From positions 1 through 44,956 of the forward strand of contig JBFWUM010000036.1 of the NCBI GenBank assembly GCA_050247255.1: a DNA stretch of 44,956 bases. Reading direction: 5' to 3'. Below, one piece after another: positions 15,234 through 24,281 of this stretch (positions within the stretch are counted from its first letter, which is position 1; the number at the start of each line of letters is the position of its first letter). A program made the translations under genes and the position numbers. The notes beneath the pieces were generated by a model. The model did not search any database. It was not told the origin of the DNA and saw only the letters and a list, made by a program, of their open reading frames with translations. The DNA comes from JBFWUM01 sp050247255. GTDB lineage: Bacteria; Acidobacteriota; Vicinamibacteria; Vicinamibacterales; UBA2999.

Positions 15234-16280
15234 ATGGCCCTGGCTGCCCCTTCCGTCCGTTCGACCAGTGCTGACGCGACGTCGGCGACCCCGTCCCGCA
15301 CCCGCGTCGCCGTGGCCGGCGCCACCGGCTACGCCGGGCAGGAGCTGCTGCGCCTGCTGGCGCGCCACCCGGCGGTGACGCTGACGGCGGCGATGTCCTC
15401 TGGCGCAACGAGCACGCCGCGGCCGCTGCCGGCGCTGGCGCGCATCTGGGACGAACCGGTGGTGCCGCTCGACATCGAGCGGCTGGTCGCCGACGCCGAC
15501 ATCGTCTTCCTGGCGCTGCCGGAGGCGGCCTCCGCCGAGGTGGCGCCGCAGCTGCTGTCGCGCGGCGTCCGGGTGATCGATCTGTCGGGCGCGTTCCGCA
15601 TCCGCAGCGATGCCGATCGGCAGCGCTGGTACCCGGCCACGGCGTCGCTCCCCGACGGCGTCGTCTACGGGCTGTCCGAACGGGCGGCTGGCGAGATCAA
15701 GGACGCGCGGCTCGTGTCGTGTCCCGGCTGCTACCCGACCGCCGCGCTGCTCGCGCTCGAGCCGCTGGCCGATCGCAAGCTGCTCAACGGACCGGTGTTC
15801 GTCGACGCCAAGTCGGGCGTGTCCGGTGCCGGCAAGGCGCCGAGCGAGCGGACGCATTTCTCCGAGAACCACGGCAGCGTCGCTGCCTACGGCGTCTTCT
15901 CGCACCGGCACAACGCCGAGATCGAGCAGGAGCTGAAGACGCCGGTGACCTTCGTGCCGCACCTGGTACCGCTCGACCGCGGCATCCTCGAGACGATCTA
16001 CACGACGCTCGCGCCGGGCACCACGGAAGCGCAGGTGGCCGAGGCCATGCAGGCCGCCTACGCGGACGCGCCGTTCGTCCGGCTGACGGGGACGACGCTG
16101 CCGGAGATCAAGCACGTCGCGCACACGAACTTCTGCGACATCGGCTGGAAGGTCGACGAGGCCACCGGCCGCATCGTGCTCGTCTCGGTGCTTGACAACC
16201 TGGTGAAGGGCGCGGCCGGCCAGGCGGTGCAGAACCTGAACATCCTGCTCGGCCTCGACGAGCGCACCGGACTGCTCTGA
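15234..16280 (+). CDS. argC: N-acetyl-gamma-glutamyl-phosphate reductase
   Basis: 348 aa. It reduces N-acetylglutamyl-5-phosphate to the semialdehyde with NADPH, the third step of arginine synthesis. The Rossmann motif is VAVAGATGYAGQELLRLL (about 25-42); the catalytic Cys166 lies in SCPGCYPTAAL; HRHNAEIEQEL and the C-terminal DNLVKGAAGQAVQNLN are typical. The first ~22 residues are a low-complexity Ser/Thr/Ala extension before the Rossmann fold. First gene of the rightward argCBDAJF operon; its TGA overlaps the argB ATG (TGATG). Confidence 0.96.
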   Translation: MALAAPSVRSTSADATSATPSRTRVAVAGATGYAGQELLRLLARHPAVTLTAAMSSGATSTPRPLPALARIWDEPVVPLDIERLVADADIVFLALPEAASAEVAPQLLSRGVRVIDLSGAFRIRSDADRQRWYPATASLPDGVVYGLSERAAGEIKDARLVSCPGCYPTAALLALEPLADRKLLNGPVFVDAKSGVSGAGKAPSERTHFSENHGSVAAYGVFSHRHNAEIEQELKTPVTFVPHLVPLDRGILETIYTTLAPGTTEAQVAEAMQAAYADAPFVRLTGTTLPEIKHVAHTNFCDIGWKVDEATGRIVLVSVLDNLVKGAAGQAVQNLNILLGLDERTGLL

Positions 16281-17092
16281 TGCCCGCGCGTCCGGTGGTG
16301 CTGAAGCTCGGGGGCGAACTGCTCGAGCAGCCGGCCGACCTGCAGCGCGTCGCGAAAGGCATTGCCGCCCTGGCGCGGCAGGCGCCGCTCGTCGTCGTGC
16401 ACGGCGGCGGGCGCGAGATCGACGCGGCGCTGAAGGCGGCGAGCATTCCCGAACGCAAGGTCGACGGCCTGCGGGTCACCGACGCGGCGACGCTCAACAT
16501 CGTCGTCGGCGTGCTGGCGGGAGCGATCAACACGCGGCTGGTCGCCGCCGTCCGGAGCGCCCGCGGCCGCGCTGTCGGGCTGACCGGCGCCGATACGGCG
16601 ATCGCAACCATGAAGCGCGCGGCGCCGATTGTCAGCGTCGCCGGCGAGTCGGTGGACCTGGGGCTGGTCGGCGAGCCGGTCGGGGCCGGTGAACCGACGC
16701 TGCTGATCGACCTGCTGCGGAGGAAGTACATCCCCGTGGTCGCCTGCATCGGCGCGACGCGTTCGGGCGAGCTGCTCAACGTCAACGCCGACACGCTGGC
16801 GGCGCACCTGGCGGCCGCGCTCGGCGCGCGGCGGCTCGTGATTGCCGGGGGGACGGCCGGCGTCTTCGATGGGTCCGGGGCAACGATTCCGCGGCTGACG
16901 ACACGCGGCGCCGCCGACATGATCCGGTCGGGGACGGCGAACAAGGGGATGGTGGCCAAGCTGGAGGCGTGCCGCGCGGCGCTGCGCGCCGGCGTCGGCG
17001 ACGTGGTGATTGCCAGCGGCCGCGAGGTGCGGTTCGACGCGCTGGCCGATCCGCGGGCAGCGGTCCAGAACGCGACACAGGTGGTGCGATGA
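16280..17092 (+). CDS. argB: Acetylglutamate kinase
   Basis: 270 aa amino-acid kinase fold that phosphorylates N-acetylglutamate with ATP. Visible features: VVLKLGGELLE (phosphate loop, residues 6-16), VVVHGGGREID (38-48), GLRVTDAATLNIVV, LTGADTAI, and the NVNADTLAAHLAAALGARRLVI nucleotide-site segment. The C-terminal G-A-A-D-MIRSGTANKGMVAKL segment is typical. Length is slightly short because it lacks the N-terminal helix that lets arginine-inhibited hexameric forms assemble. Arginine feedback inhibition is therefore not predicted (inference). The stop overlaps argD (ATGA). Confidence 0.96.
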   Translation: MPARPVVLKLGGELLEQPADLQRVAKGIAALARQAPLVVVHGGGREIDAALKAASIPERKVDGLRVTDAATLNIVVGVLAGAINTRLVAAVRSARGRAVGLTGADTAIATMKRAAPIVSVAGESVDLGLVGEPVGAGEPTLLIDLLRRKYIPVVACIGATRSGELLNVNADTLAAHLAAALGARRLVIAGGTAGVFDGSGATIPRLTTRGAADMIRSGTANKGMVAKLEACRAALRAGVGDVVIASGREVRFDALADPRAAVQNATQVVR

Positions 17093-18300
17093 CAACGAGG
17101 CTCGATGACATCCAGGCGCGCGAGGCGCGCCACGTCCTGCAGACCTACAAGCGGCAGCCGGTCGCCTTCGTGCGCGGCAACGGCCCGCGTCTGTACGACG
17201 TAGATGGCCGCGAGTACCTCGACCTGGTGTCGGGCATCGGCGTCGCCTCGCTCGGGCACGCGCACCCGGGCCTCGCGGCGGCGATTGCCGAGCAGGCGGC
17301 GACGCTGCTGCACACGTCGAACCTCTACTACCACCCGTTCCAGGCCGACGCCGCCGAGCGGCTGAGCGCGCTCTCGGGGCTGCCGCGCGTGTTCTTCTGC
17401 AACAGCGGCACGGAAGCGGTCGAGGCGTGCCTCAAGTTCGCGCGCCGCTACTGGTTCACCAGGGGGACGCCGCGCGCCGAGTTCGTCGCCGTCTCGAACG
17501 GCTTCTCCGGCCGGACGATGGGCGCGCTGTCGGTCACGCACGACGCCCACTACCGCGAGCCGTTCGCGCCGCTGCTCGGCCCGACGACGTTCGTCGATTT
17601 CGACAAGCCGGAGATGCTGGCGCAGGCGGTGACCGACCGCACCGCCGCGATCGTCGCCGAGCCGATCCAGGGTGAAGGCGGCGTCAACCCGATGCCGCCG
17701 GCATTCGTCGAGGCGCTGAAGGCGGCGTGCGCGCGCACGGGGGCGCTCTACATTGCCGACGAGGTGCAGTCCGGCCTCGGCCGCACCGGCTACGGCTTCC
17801 ATTTCCAGGCGCTCGGGCTGTCGCCGGATCTGGTGTCGGTCGGCAAGGCGCTCGGCGGCGGCGTGCCCGTGGGGGCGACCCTCGTCTCGGAGCGCGTGGC
17901 GGCAACGATTTCGGCCGGCGACCACGGCACCACCTACGGCGGCAACCTGCTGGCGACACGCGCCGCGGGGTTCTTCCTCGAGCAGCTCACCGACAAAGGG
18001 CTGCTCGATCACATCCGGCAGACCGGCGCCCATTTCGAACGGCGGCTGCGGACGCTGGCGCTCCAGCACCCGGCGATCGTCGAGGTGCGCGGCGCGGGGC
18101 TGATGTGGGGGCTCCAGCTCGCCGTCGACGCGCTGCCGATCATCGAAGGGGCGCGCCAACGCGGCCTGCTCGTGAACCGCACCCGCGAGACCGTGGTCCG
18201 CATGCTGCCGCCGCTGACGATCGAGGCGGCCGATCTCGATCGCGCGGTCGACATCCTGGACGAAGTGTTTGCGTCGGTCGCCTCGGCGGTGCACGCATGA
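17089..18300 (+). CDS. argD: Acetylornithine aminotransferase
   Basis: 403 aa class-III PLP-dependent transaminase converting N-acetylglutamate semialdehyde to N-acetylornithine with glutamate. Features: YLDLVSGIGVASLGHAHP (43-60), FFCNSGTEAVEACLKFAR (102-119), SNGFSGRTMGALSVT, Asp224 in IADEVQSGLGRTG, and the PLP lysine Lys253 in SVGKALGGGVP. Length is normal. It overlaps argB upstream and argA downstream, both by 4 bp (ATGA), so it is firmly within the operon. Confidence 0.96.
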   Translation: MTTRLDDIQAREARHVLQTYKRQPVAFVRGNGPRLYDVDGREYLDLVSGIGVASLGHAHPGLAAAIAEQAATLLHTSNLYYHPFQADAAERLSALSGLPRVFFCNSGTEAVEACLKFARRYWFTRGTPRAEFVAVSNGFSGRTMGALSVTHDAHYREPFAPLLGPTTFVDFDKPEMLAQAVTDRTAAIVAEPIQGEGGVNPMPPAFVEALKAACARTGALYIADEVQSGLGRTGYGFHFQALGLSPDLVSVGKALGGGVPVGATLVSERVAATISAGDHGTTYGGNLLATRAAGFFLEQLTDKGLLDHIRQTGAHFERRLRTLALQHPAIVEVRGAGLMWGLQLAVDALPIIEGARQRGLLVNRTRETVVRMLPPLTIEAADLDRAVDILDEVFASVASAVHA

Positions 18301-18845
18301 AGGCGGCTCTGAAGTACGTGGGGGCCGGCTTCCGCCGGCCTGAGGCGCGCGTGGCGACCGGCTTCAGCCGGCCGGCCGCGCCGATCGTCCTGCGCGCCGG
18401 CTCCTCGTCGGACGCGTTCGCCATCTACCAGCTGGTGTCCGGGCACCTCGCCGAGGGGCATCTGCTGCCGCGCGACGAGGCGGAGGTCGCGGCTCATGCG
18501 TCACGGTTCGTCGTCGCTGCGCAGGGTGATGCGATTGTCGCCTGCGCCGAGCTGGCGCCGCTCAGCGCCTCGGTCGCCGAGGTCCGCTCGTTCGTGGTCA
18601 GCCGCGAGGCGCGGCGCCTCGGCGTCGGCCGCCGCCTGATCGAGGCGCTCGTGGCGCGGGCGAGCCTCGGCGGCTTCCTGAAGCTGTGCGCGTTCACGCA
18701 CTCGCCTGCGTACTTCGTTCACCTGGGGTTCTCGATGGTGCCGCACACCTGGCTGCCCGAAAAGATTGCCGCCGACTGCGCCGGCTGCCGCCAGTTCCGG
18801 CGGTGCGGCCAGTACGCCGTCATGCGGATGCTGCACCATGGCTGA
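18297..18845 (+). CDS. argA: Short GNAT-type N-acetylglutamate synthase
   Basis: 182 aa GNAT acetyltransferase. Features: VRSFVVSREARRLGVGRRLIEALV, the acetyl-CoA loop (R-x-x-GVG-R), then FTHSPAYFVHLGFSMV and the C-terminal LPEKIAADCAGCRQ with cysteines in a C-x2-C-x5-C pattern. This tail is typical of the short ArgA type (as in actinobacteria) that lacks the kinase-like domain. It would acetylate glutamate to prime the cycle that ArgJ refills. The first ~27 residues (VGAGFRRPEARVATGFSRPA) are encoded by two copies of a dispersed palindrome, so they look like an in-frame insertion. The start overlaps argD by 4 bp; the end overlaps argJ by 8 bp. Confidence 0.85.
   Translation: MKAALKYVGAGFRRPEARVATGFSRPAAPIVLRAGSSSDAFAIYQLVSGHLAEGHLLPRDEAEVAAHASRFVVAAQGDAIVACAELAPLSASVAEVRSFVVSREARRLGVGRRLIEALVARASLGGFLKLCAFTHSPAYFVHLGFSMVPHTWLPEKIAADCAGCRQFRRCGQYAVMRMLHHG
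18317..18343. repeat. Dispersed palindrome, copy 2 (argA N-terminus)
   Basis: Arms GGCCGGC (18323-18329) and GCCGGCC (18334-18340) around TTCC. The 27-bp stretch 18317-18343 matches 33926-33952 at 25 positions, flanks included. Confidence 0.8.
18358..18371. repeat. Dispersed palindrome, copy 3 (argA N-terminus)
   Basis: Arms CCGGC and GCCGG around TTCA, 17 bp after copy 2. The pair resembles the paired-palindrome layout of REP/BIME elements. Confidence 0.7.
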
Positions 18846-20070
18846 CGTCGCGACGAAGACGTTCACGACGACGGCGGTGCCCGGAGGCGTCACGGCGCCC
18901 GAAGGGTTCCGTTCGGCGGCGCTCCACAGCGGCATCAAGGCCTCTGCCGAGAAGCTCGACCTCGCGATCGTGGCCGCGGATGCCGCGGTTCCGGCGGCCG
19001 GCCTCTTCACCGTGAACCTGGCGCAGGCGGCGCCGGTGCTGGTGTCGAAAGCACACCTGCAGCGCACGGGCGGGCGCGCCCGCGCGGTCGTGGTCAACTC
19101 GGGCTGCGCCAACGCCTGCACGGGTGATGCAGGGATGAGCGATGCGCGCCGGATGGCGGCGGAGACTGCCGCAGCGCTCGGCGCCGCTCCCGAGGAGGTG
19201 CTGGTCGCCTCCACCGGCGTGATCGGCGTGGCACTGCCGATCGAGAAGGTTGCCGGCGGCATCCGCGCGGCGGCGGCGGCGCTCGCCCGTGGGCGCGGCA
19301 GCGAGGCGGCGCGTGCGATCATGACGACCGACCCGTTCCCGAAGGAACACGCGGTCCGCGTGCAGGTCGGGGGCGGCAGCTTCACCGTTGGCGGCACGGC
19401 CAAGGGCTCGGGGATGATCGAGCCGAACATGGCCACGATGCTTGGCTTCCTGACGACGGATGCCGAGGTGCCCCTGCCACTGCTGCAACGGGCGCTGCGC
19501 GACTCGGCCCTCGACACCTTCAACGCCATCACCGTCGATGGCGAGTGCTCGACCAACGACTCGGTGTTCGTCATGGCCTCTGGCGTCAGCGGCGTCCGCA
19601 TCGACGACGACACCTACCCGGCGCTGCTCCAGGGGCTGCGCGACGTCTCGCGCGAGCTGGCCATCGGCATTGTCCGCGGCGGCGAGGGGGCGACGAAGCT
19701 GATCGTCATCACCGTGCGCGATGCCCAGTCGAAGGAGGCGGCGCGCCAGGTGGCCCGGACCATCGCCAACTCGCCGCTTGTGAAGACGGCCGTCCATGGC
19801 GCCGACCCGAACTGGGGCCGGATCGTGGCGTCGGCCGGACGGGCCGGGGTGCCGTTCGACGTCGGACAGATGACCGTGCACGTCGGCGACGTGCTGCTGT
19901 TCGAGCACGGCCTGCCGCACGACGAGGCGGCGCCGCAGGCGGGCGAGCACTTCAAGGGGGACACGGTCCGTATCGTGGTCTCGCTCGGCGCCGGCCGAAG
20001 CGCAGCGACGATCTACGGCTGCGACCTGAGCGCCGAGTACGTGAAGATCAACGGCGAGTACCGCACGTAA
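18838..20070 (+). CDS. argJ: Glutamate N-acetyltransferase / ornithine acetyltransferase
   Basis: 410 aa. It transfers the acetyl group from N-acetylornithine to glutamate, recycling it within the cycle; some members also use acetyl-CoA. The self-cleavage site is visible as KGSGMIEPNMATML: cleavage before Thr200 makes alpha and beta chains, with the Thr as nucleophile. Further motifs: VVVNSGCANACTGDAG (84-99), STGVIG (125-130), DGECSTNDSVFVMASG, and the C-terminal NGEYRT. The presence of both argA and argJ suggests a cyclic pathway with ArgA priming. The ATG overlaps the argA end by 8 bp; TAATG joins it to argF. Confidence 0.96.
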   Translation: MADVATKTFTTTAVPGGVTAPEGFRSAALHSGIKASAEKLDLAIVAADAAVPAAGLFTVNLAQAAPVLVSKAHLQRTGGRARAVVVNSGCANACTGDAGMSDARRMAAETAAALGAAPEEVLVASTGVIGVALPIEKVAGGIRAAAAALARGRGSEAARAIMTTDPFPKEHAVRVQVGGGSFTVGGTAKGSGMIEPNMATMLGFLTTDAEVPLPLLQRALRDSALDTFNAITVDGECSTNDSVFVMASGVSGVRIDDDTYPALLQGLRDVSRELAIGIVRGGEGATKLIVITVRDAQSKEAARQVARTIANSPLVKTAVHGADPNWGRIVASAGRAGVPFDVGQMTVHVGDVLLFEHGLPHDEAAPQAGEHFKGDTVRIVVSLGAGRSAATIYGCDLSAEYVKINGEYRT

Positions 20071-21026
20071 TGGACACCATCCCGCCGCCGGCGGTAAGCA
20101 AGGACTTCCTCTCGATTCTCGACCTGGGGCCGTCCGGGCTCGAGCAGCTGCTCGAGCTGGCGGCGCAGATGAAGGCCGACCGGGCACTCGGCCGCCGCGC
20201 CCCGACGGCGAACCTGCTGGCCGGGAAGCACGTGGCGCTGCTCTTCGAGAAGCCGTCCCTGCGCACGCGCTCGACGTTCGAGATTGCCGTGCGCGAGCTC
20301 GGCGGCGACACGCTGCACCTGCCGCCGGAATTCGCCGAAGGGACCCGCGAGCCGCTGGAAGATGTCGCCCGCAACCTCGAGCGGTGGGTGCAGGCGCTGG
20401 TCATCCGCACCTACGGCCAGGAGAAGGCGGCGGCGCTCGCCACCGCCGGCCGCTGCCTCCACGTCGTCAACGCGCTCAGCGACGAGCAGCACCCCTGCCA
20501 GGCGCTGGCCGACATGCTGACGCTGCGCGAGCGCTGGGGATCGCTGCGCGGCCGCACGCTGGCCTACGTCGGCGACGGCAACAACGTCGCGACGTCGCTG
20601 GCGCACGCCGCGGTCATGCTGGGCGTGAACGTGCGCGTCGCGTCGCCGGCGGGCTACGCCCTGCCGCCGCGCGTGCTGGACGAGGCGCGGGCGGTGGCGC
20701 GCCACGGCGCGCAGGTGACCTGTTTTACCGACCCGCGCGAGGCAGTCGCGGGAGCCGAGGCGATCTACACCGACGTCTGGACGTCGATGGGCCAGGAGCG
20801 GGAGGCGGCGAAGCGCCGCCGCGCGTTCGCCGAGTTCCAGGTGAACGCGGCGCTCATGGCCGCCGCTGTCCCCGGCGCGCTGTTCATGCACTGCCTGCCG
20901 GCGCATCGGGGCGAAGAAGTGACCGCCGGGGTGTTCGAGTCCCCGGCGTCGATCGTGTTCGACCAGGCCGAGAACCGGCTGCACACGCAGAAGGCGCTGC
21001 TCGCCATGCTGTTCGCCACCCCGTAA
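20070..21026 (+). CDS. argF: Ornithine carbamoyltransferase
   Basis: 318 aa. It joins ornithine and carbamoyl phosphate to give citrulline. The carbamoyl-phosphate motif appears as FEKPSLRTRSTFE (STRTR variant SLRTR); HPCQALADMLT and the ornithine-binding HCLPAHRGEEVT are canonical for OTCase. Since argJ supplies free ornithine, an N-acetylornithine carbamoyltransferase is not needed. Last gene of the argCBDAJF run; its ATG shares a base with the argJ TAA. The stop codon lies in the loop of a palindromic repeat (21015-21035) that may act as transcript end. Confidence 0.95.
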   Translation: MDTIPPPAVSKDFLSILDLGPSGLEQLLELAAQMKADRALGRRAPTANLLAGKHVALLFEKPSLRTRSTFEIAVRELGGDTLHLPPEFAEGTREPLEDVARNLERWVQALVIRTYGQEKAAALATAGRCLHVVNALSDEQHPCQALADMLTLRERWGSLRGRTLAYVGDGNNVATSLAHAAVMLGVNVRVASPAGYALPPRVLDEARAVARHGAQVTCFTDPREAVAGAEAIYTDVWTSMGQEREAAKRRRAFAEFQVNAALMAAAVPGALFMHCLPAHRGEEVTAGVFESPASIVFDQAENRLHTQKALLAMLFATP

Positions 21027-21040
21027 AGGGGCGGCCTACA
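21015..21040. repeat. Dispersed hairpin family 2, copy A (end of argF)
   Basis: Core CCCCGTAAAGGGGCG followed by SCCTAC; arms GCCACCCC and GGGGCGGC flank the loop GTAAA with one mismatch. The same core recurs at 28021-28045. The argF stop codon TAA is the loop. Confidence 0.65.
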
Positions 21041-21051
21041 ATACCGCCGGC

Positions 21052-22746
21052 ATGGCGAAGCCCTGGCTGGCACACTACGACCCCGGCGTCCCCCACTCGC
21101 TCGCGCCGTATCCCGATCGCACGCTGCTCGACTACCTCGCGGATCTCTCCCGCGACCACGGGTCGAGGCCCGCCGTCCTCTTCAAGGGCACCTCGCTCAC
21201 CTATCGTGAGCTCGACGAGTCGAGCAGCGCCTTCGCCGCGGCGTTGTACGACATGGGCGTCCGTCCGGGTACCCGCGTCGCGCTGATCCTGCCGAACTGC
21301 CCGCAGTTCTTCGTCGCCGAGTTCGGCATCTGGAAGGCCGGCGGCGTGGTGGTCGCACTCAACCCGACCTACTCGGAGCGTGAGTTCGAGCAGGCCCTCG
21401 ACGCCACCCGCGCCGAAATCGCGGTCGTACTGACGCCGTTCTACAACCGCATCAAGCACGTCCAGGGGCGGACGGCCCTGCGCGCGGTGATCCCCACCTC
21501 GATCAAGGAGCACCTGCCGCCGCTGCTCAGGGTGCTGTTCACGATCTTCAAGGAGAAGAAGGACGGCCACCGGATTGCCGCCCACGCCGACGACCAGTGG
21601 TTCGCGGAGCTGCTTCGCCGCTACGCCCGGAAGCCACCGCCAGCCGTGACCGTCGGGCCCGACGACCGCGCCGTCATCCTGCCGAGCGGCGGCACGACGG
21701 GGACACCGAAGGGGGTCGTCGGCCTGCATCGCCACTACGTGGCCGCCGGGCTGCAGCTCTACGAGTGGACCAAGTCCGTCAAGGAGCGCTGGGTCGACGT
21801 CATCATGCTGCCGCTGCCGCTGTTTCACGTATACGGCAACGTCGGCGTGCAGCCGCTCGCCTTCGTCGGCCCGAACCCGCTCTCGGTGATCCCGAACCCG
21901 CGCGACCTGGACGACCTGTTGAAGACGATCAAGCAGGTCAAGCCGGCGTTCTTCAACGGCGTGCCGACGCTCTACAACGCCATCCTCAACCACAAGGCCG
22001 TTCGCGCCGGGAAGGTCGACCTCAGCTCGATCAAGTGCTGCTTCTCGGGGGCCGCGCCGCTGATGGCGGAAACGAAGAAGCAGTTCGAGGCGCTGACCGG
22101 CGCGCGCATCATCGAGGGCTACTCGCTGACCGAAGGCATGATGGCGTGCTGCGTGAACCCGGTGCAGGGCACGCAGAAGCTCGGCTCGATCGGCATGCCG
22201 GTGTCCGACGTCGAGGTGCGCATTGTCGACGCCGAGAACGGCGAGCGTGAGCTGCCGGCCGGCGAGGTCGGCGAGATGATCCTCCGCGCGCCGCAGCACA
22301 TGGCGGAGTACTGGAACAACCCGCTCGAAACCACCGAGACGCTCCGCCTGCACGGGCCTGGCGGCCCGTGGATCTACACCGGCGACCTGGCCTACATGGA
22401 CGACGACGGCTACCTCTTCATCGTCGATCGCAAGAAGGACATGGTAAAGACCAGCGGCTTCCAGGTGTGGCCGCGCGAGATCGAAGAGGTGCTGTCGGCC
22501 CATCCCGCGGTGCTGGAGGTCGGCGTCGCCGGGATTCCCGACGCCGCCAAGGGCGAGGTGGCCAAGGCCTGGGTCGTGCTGCGCGCCGGCCATCGCGACA
22601 CCGCCGAGGACCTGCGCGCCTACTGCAAGGAGCGGCTGGCGCCGTACAAGGTGCCGGCGCGCGTCGAGTTCCGGACCGAACTGCCCAAGACCATGGTGGG
22701 CAAAGTCCTCCGCCGGGCCCTGGTGGCAGGCGAAGCGAAGACGTAA
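21052..22746 (+). CDS. Long-chain fatty acyl-CoA synthetase (AMP-forming)
   Basis: 564 aa ANL-superfamily ligase activating fatty acids via acyl-adenylate to acyl-CoA. Motifs: the phosphate loop LPSGGTTGTPKGV (about 207-219), GYSLTEGMMA, WIYTGDLAYMDDDGY, DRKKDMVKTSGFQVWPREIE, and the adenylating lysine near the end (KTMVGKVLRR). The sequence is closest in feel to FadD-type ligases. It starts 25 bp after argF but is probably a separate unit. The coupled fatty-acid genes fabI and desaturase lie elsewhere in the window. Confidence 0.93.
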   Translation: MAKPWLAHYDPGVPHSLAPYPDRTLLDYLADLSRDHGSRPAVLFKGTSLTYRELDESSSAFAAALYDMGVRPGTRVALILPNCPQFFVAEFGIWKAGGVVVALNPTYSEREFEQALDATRAEIAVVLTPFYNRIKHVQGRTALRAVIPTSIKEHLPPLLRVLFTIFKEKKDGHRIAAHADDQWFAELLRRYARKPPPAVTVGPDDRAVILPSGGTTGTPKGVVGLHRHYVAAGLQLYEWTKSVKERWVDVIMLPLPLFHVYGNVGVQPLAFVGPNPLSVIPNPRDLDDLLKTIKQVKPAFFNGVPTLYNAILNHKAVRAGKVDLSSIKCCFSGAAPLMAETKKQFEALTGARIIEGYSLTEGMMACCVNPVQGTQKLGSIGMPVSDVEVRIVDAENGERELPAGEVGEMILRAPQHMAEYWNNPLETTETLRLHGPGGPWIYTGDLAYMDDDGYLFIVDRKKDMVKTSGFQVWPREIEEVLSAHPAVLEVGVAGIPDAAKGEVAKAWVVLRAGHRDTAEDLRAYCKERLAPYKVPARVEFRTELPKTMVGKVLRRALVAGEAKT

Positions 22747-22787
22747 AGGCCAATTCCCAGGCCGCGGTGTCAAACAGGTAGCTGACG

Positions 22788-24281
22788 ATGCTTCGCGGTG
22801 TGGCTTGCGGCGTCCTGTCCGTCTGGTGCCTGAGCTGCGCCGCGCGGCCGACGGTCGTCAGCCCGCCGGCGCCCGCGGTGTCGGCCGCGGAACTCGCCAC
22901 TGCAGACGCCCTCGTCAACGAGGGGTGCTACCGCTGCCTGCTTGAAGCGCACCACATTTACGAGAAAGGGGCGCGGCGCGAGGAACTGTTCGAAACGGCG
23001 CTGCTGCTGGCCTTCCGCGAGAAAGAGCTCGGGCTCGACGCGGCGCCCTGGGTTGAGAAGGCGCGGCCGCTGGCCACCCCCGAGACTTCGACCTACCTCG
23101 ACATCGTCTCGGCCATCGCGTGGATACCCGCCGTGTCGGCGCCCGACTTCGAGCCGCCGGCGCGTCCTCCTGCGGCCGTCATAGACGACTGGCTGGCCTG
23201 GCTGCGGACCTCCCCCACCGCCCTCAATCGCTACGCGGAGCTGGCGCTGCTCTGTTCAGGTCGCGGCGGCAACGCCCCCCGGGACTTCGATGCCGATCGA
23301 CCGCTGCTGCAGTACCGGCTGGGTATCTGCGGGCTGGCTCAGCGGGCGCAGCTCGATTCGGCATTCGCCGCCAGCCCGCGGTTCGCCGAAAGCGGGTTCT
23401 TCCTCGCCCGCTACGAGATGACCAACTCGGGGTACGCCGGGGCGCAGGTGACGCGGGCGCTGCCGCTGCTGCTCGCGGCCCATGAAGCCATTCCAGAATC
23501 GCCGACGATCACGGTGACGCTCGCCGCCGTGTGGAGCGGCCGCAAGGAGTACGCGCGCGCGCTGGCGCTCTATGACGAGGTGCTGGCCGTCCGTCCCGAG
23601 CAGCGGGATGCGCTGCTCGGTCGCGCCACCGTGCTCACCTACCTCGGACGTCCCGAGGATGCGATGGCGTCAGCCACGCGGATGATCGAACTCGGGACTT
23701 GGTACCTCGGCGACGCGTACTACTGGCGCGGCTGGAATCGCTACGGCACCGGGCAGCTCGAGGCGGCGGCGTCTGACGTCGCAGAAGCGAGGAGGTATCG
23801 CGCCGGCAGCGACCTGCTGACGCTCGCCGGGATGATCGCCTACGACCAGCAGCGCCGCGAGGACGCGCACCGCGACTTCACGCAGGCGCTCCGTACCAAC
23901 CCGGAGAATTGCCCGGCCCGCTGGTACCTCGGGTTGATGGAAGTGGACGAGCGCGACTGGCCGAACGGGCTGCGGGAATTCAGCGACGCCACCAGCTGCT
24001 ACCGCGCGGCGGTCTCGGCCATCGAAGCCGAAACGGATGCGCCCGACCTCTCGCCTGAAGCGCTGGCGCAGCAGCAGGAGGATCGCGCGCGGCGGCTGGC
24101 CGACAGCCAGCGCCAGGTGGCCCGGTCGGCGCTGAATGCGGCGCTGCTGGCGCTGCAGGTCAACGACACCAATACGGCTGCCGGCTTCGCTCAGGTGGCC
24201 GCCACGCACGAGCTGACGAAGGAACGCGCCGAAGGCGTGCTGCGTCGCGCCGGCGTCAACCCGCCAGCGGCGTCACCCTGA
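22788..24281 (+). CDS. TPR-repeat lipoprotein
   Basis: 497 aa. The signal peptide ends in a lipobox (CLSC, Cys17 lipidated). After a Pro/Ala linker come several helix-pair repeats of tetratricopeptide type, clearest at EYARALALYDEVLAVRPEQRDALLGRA and at EDAHRDFTQALRTNPENCPARWYLG (short excerpts ALALYDEVLAVRPEQ and DFTQALRTNPENCPA). TPR lipoproteins usually scaffold envelope complexes; no partner is evident. The 3' end overlaps the convergent pxpA end by 26 bp. Confidence 0.8.
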   Translation: MLRGVACGVLSVWCLSCAARPTVVSPPAPAVSAAELATADALVNEGCYRCLLEAHHIYEKGARREELFETALLLAFREKELGLDAAPWVEKARPLATPETSTYLDIVSAIAWIPAVSAPDFEPPARPPAAVIDDWLAWLRTSPTALNRYAELALLCSGRGGNAPRDFDADRPLLQYRLGICGLAQRAQLDSAFAASPRFAESGFFLARYEMTNSGYAGAQVTRALPLLLAAHEAIPESPTITVTLAAVWSGRKEYARALALYDEVLAVRPEQRDALLGRATVLTYLGRPEDAMASATRMIELGTWYLGDAYYWRGWNRYGTGQLEAAASDVAEARRYRAGSDLLTLAGMIAYDQQRREDAHRDFTQALRTNPENCPARWYLGLMEVDERDWPNGLREFSDATSCYRAAVSAIEAETDAPDLSPEALAQQQEDRARRLADSQRQVARSALNAALLALQVNDTNTAAGFAQVAATHELTKERAEGVLRRAGVNPPAASP

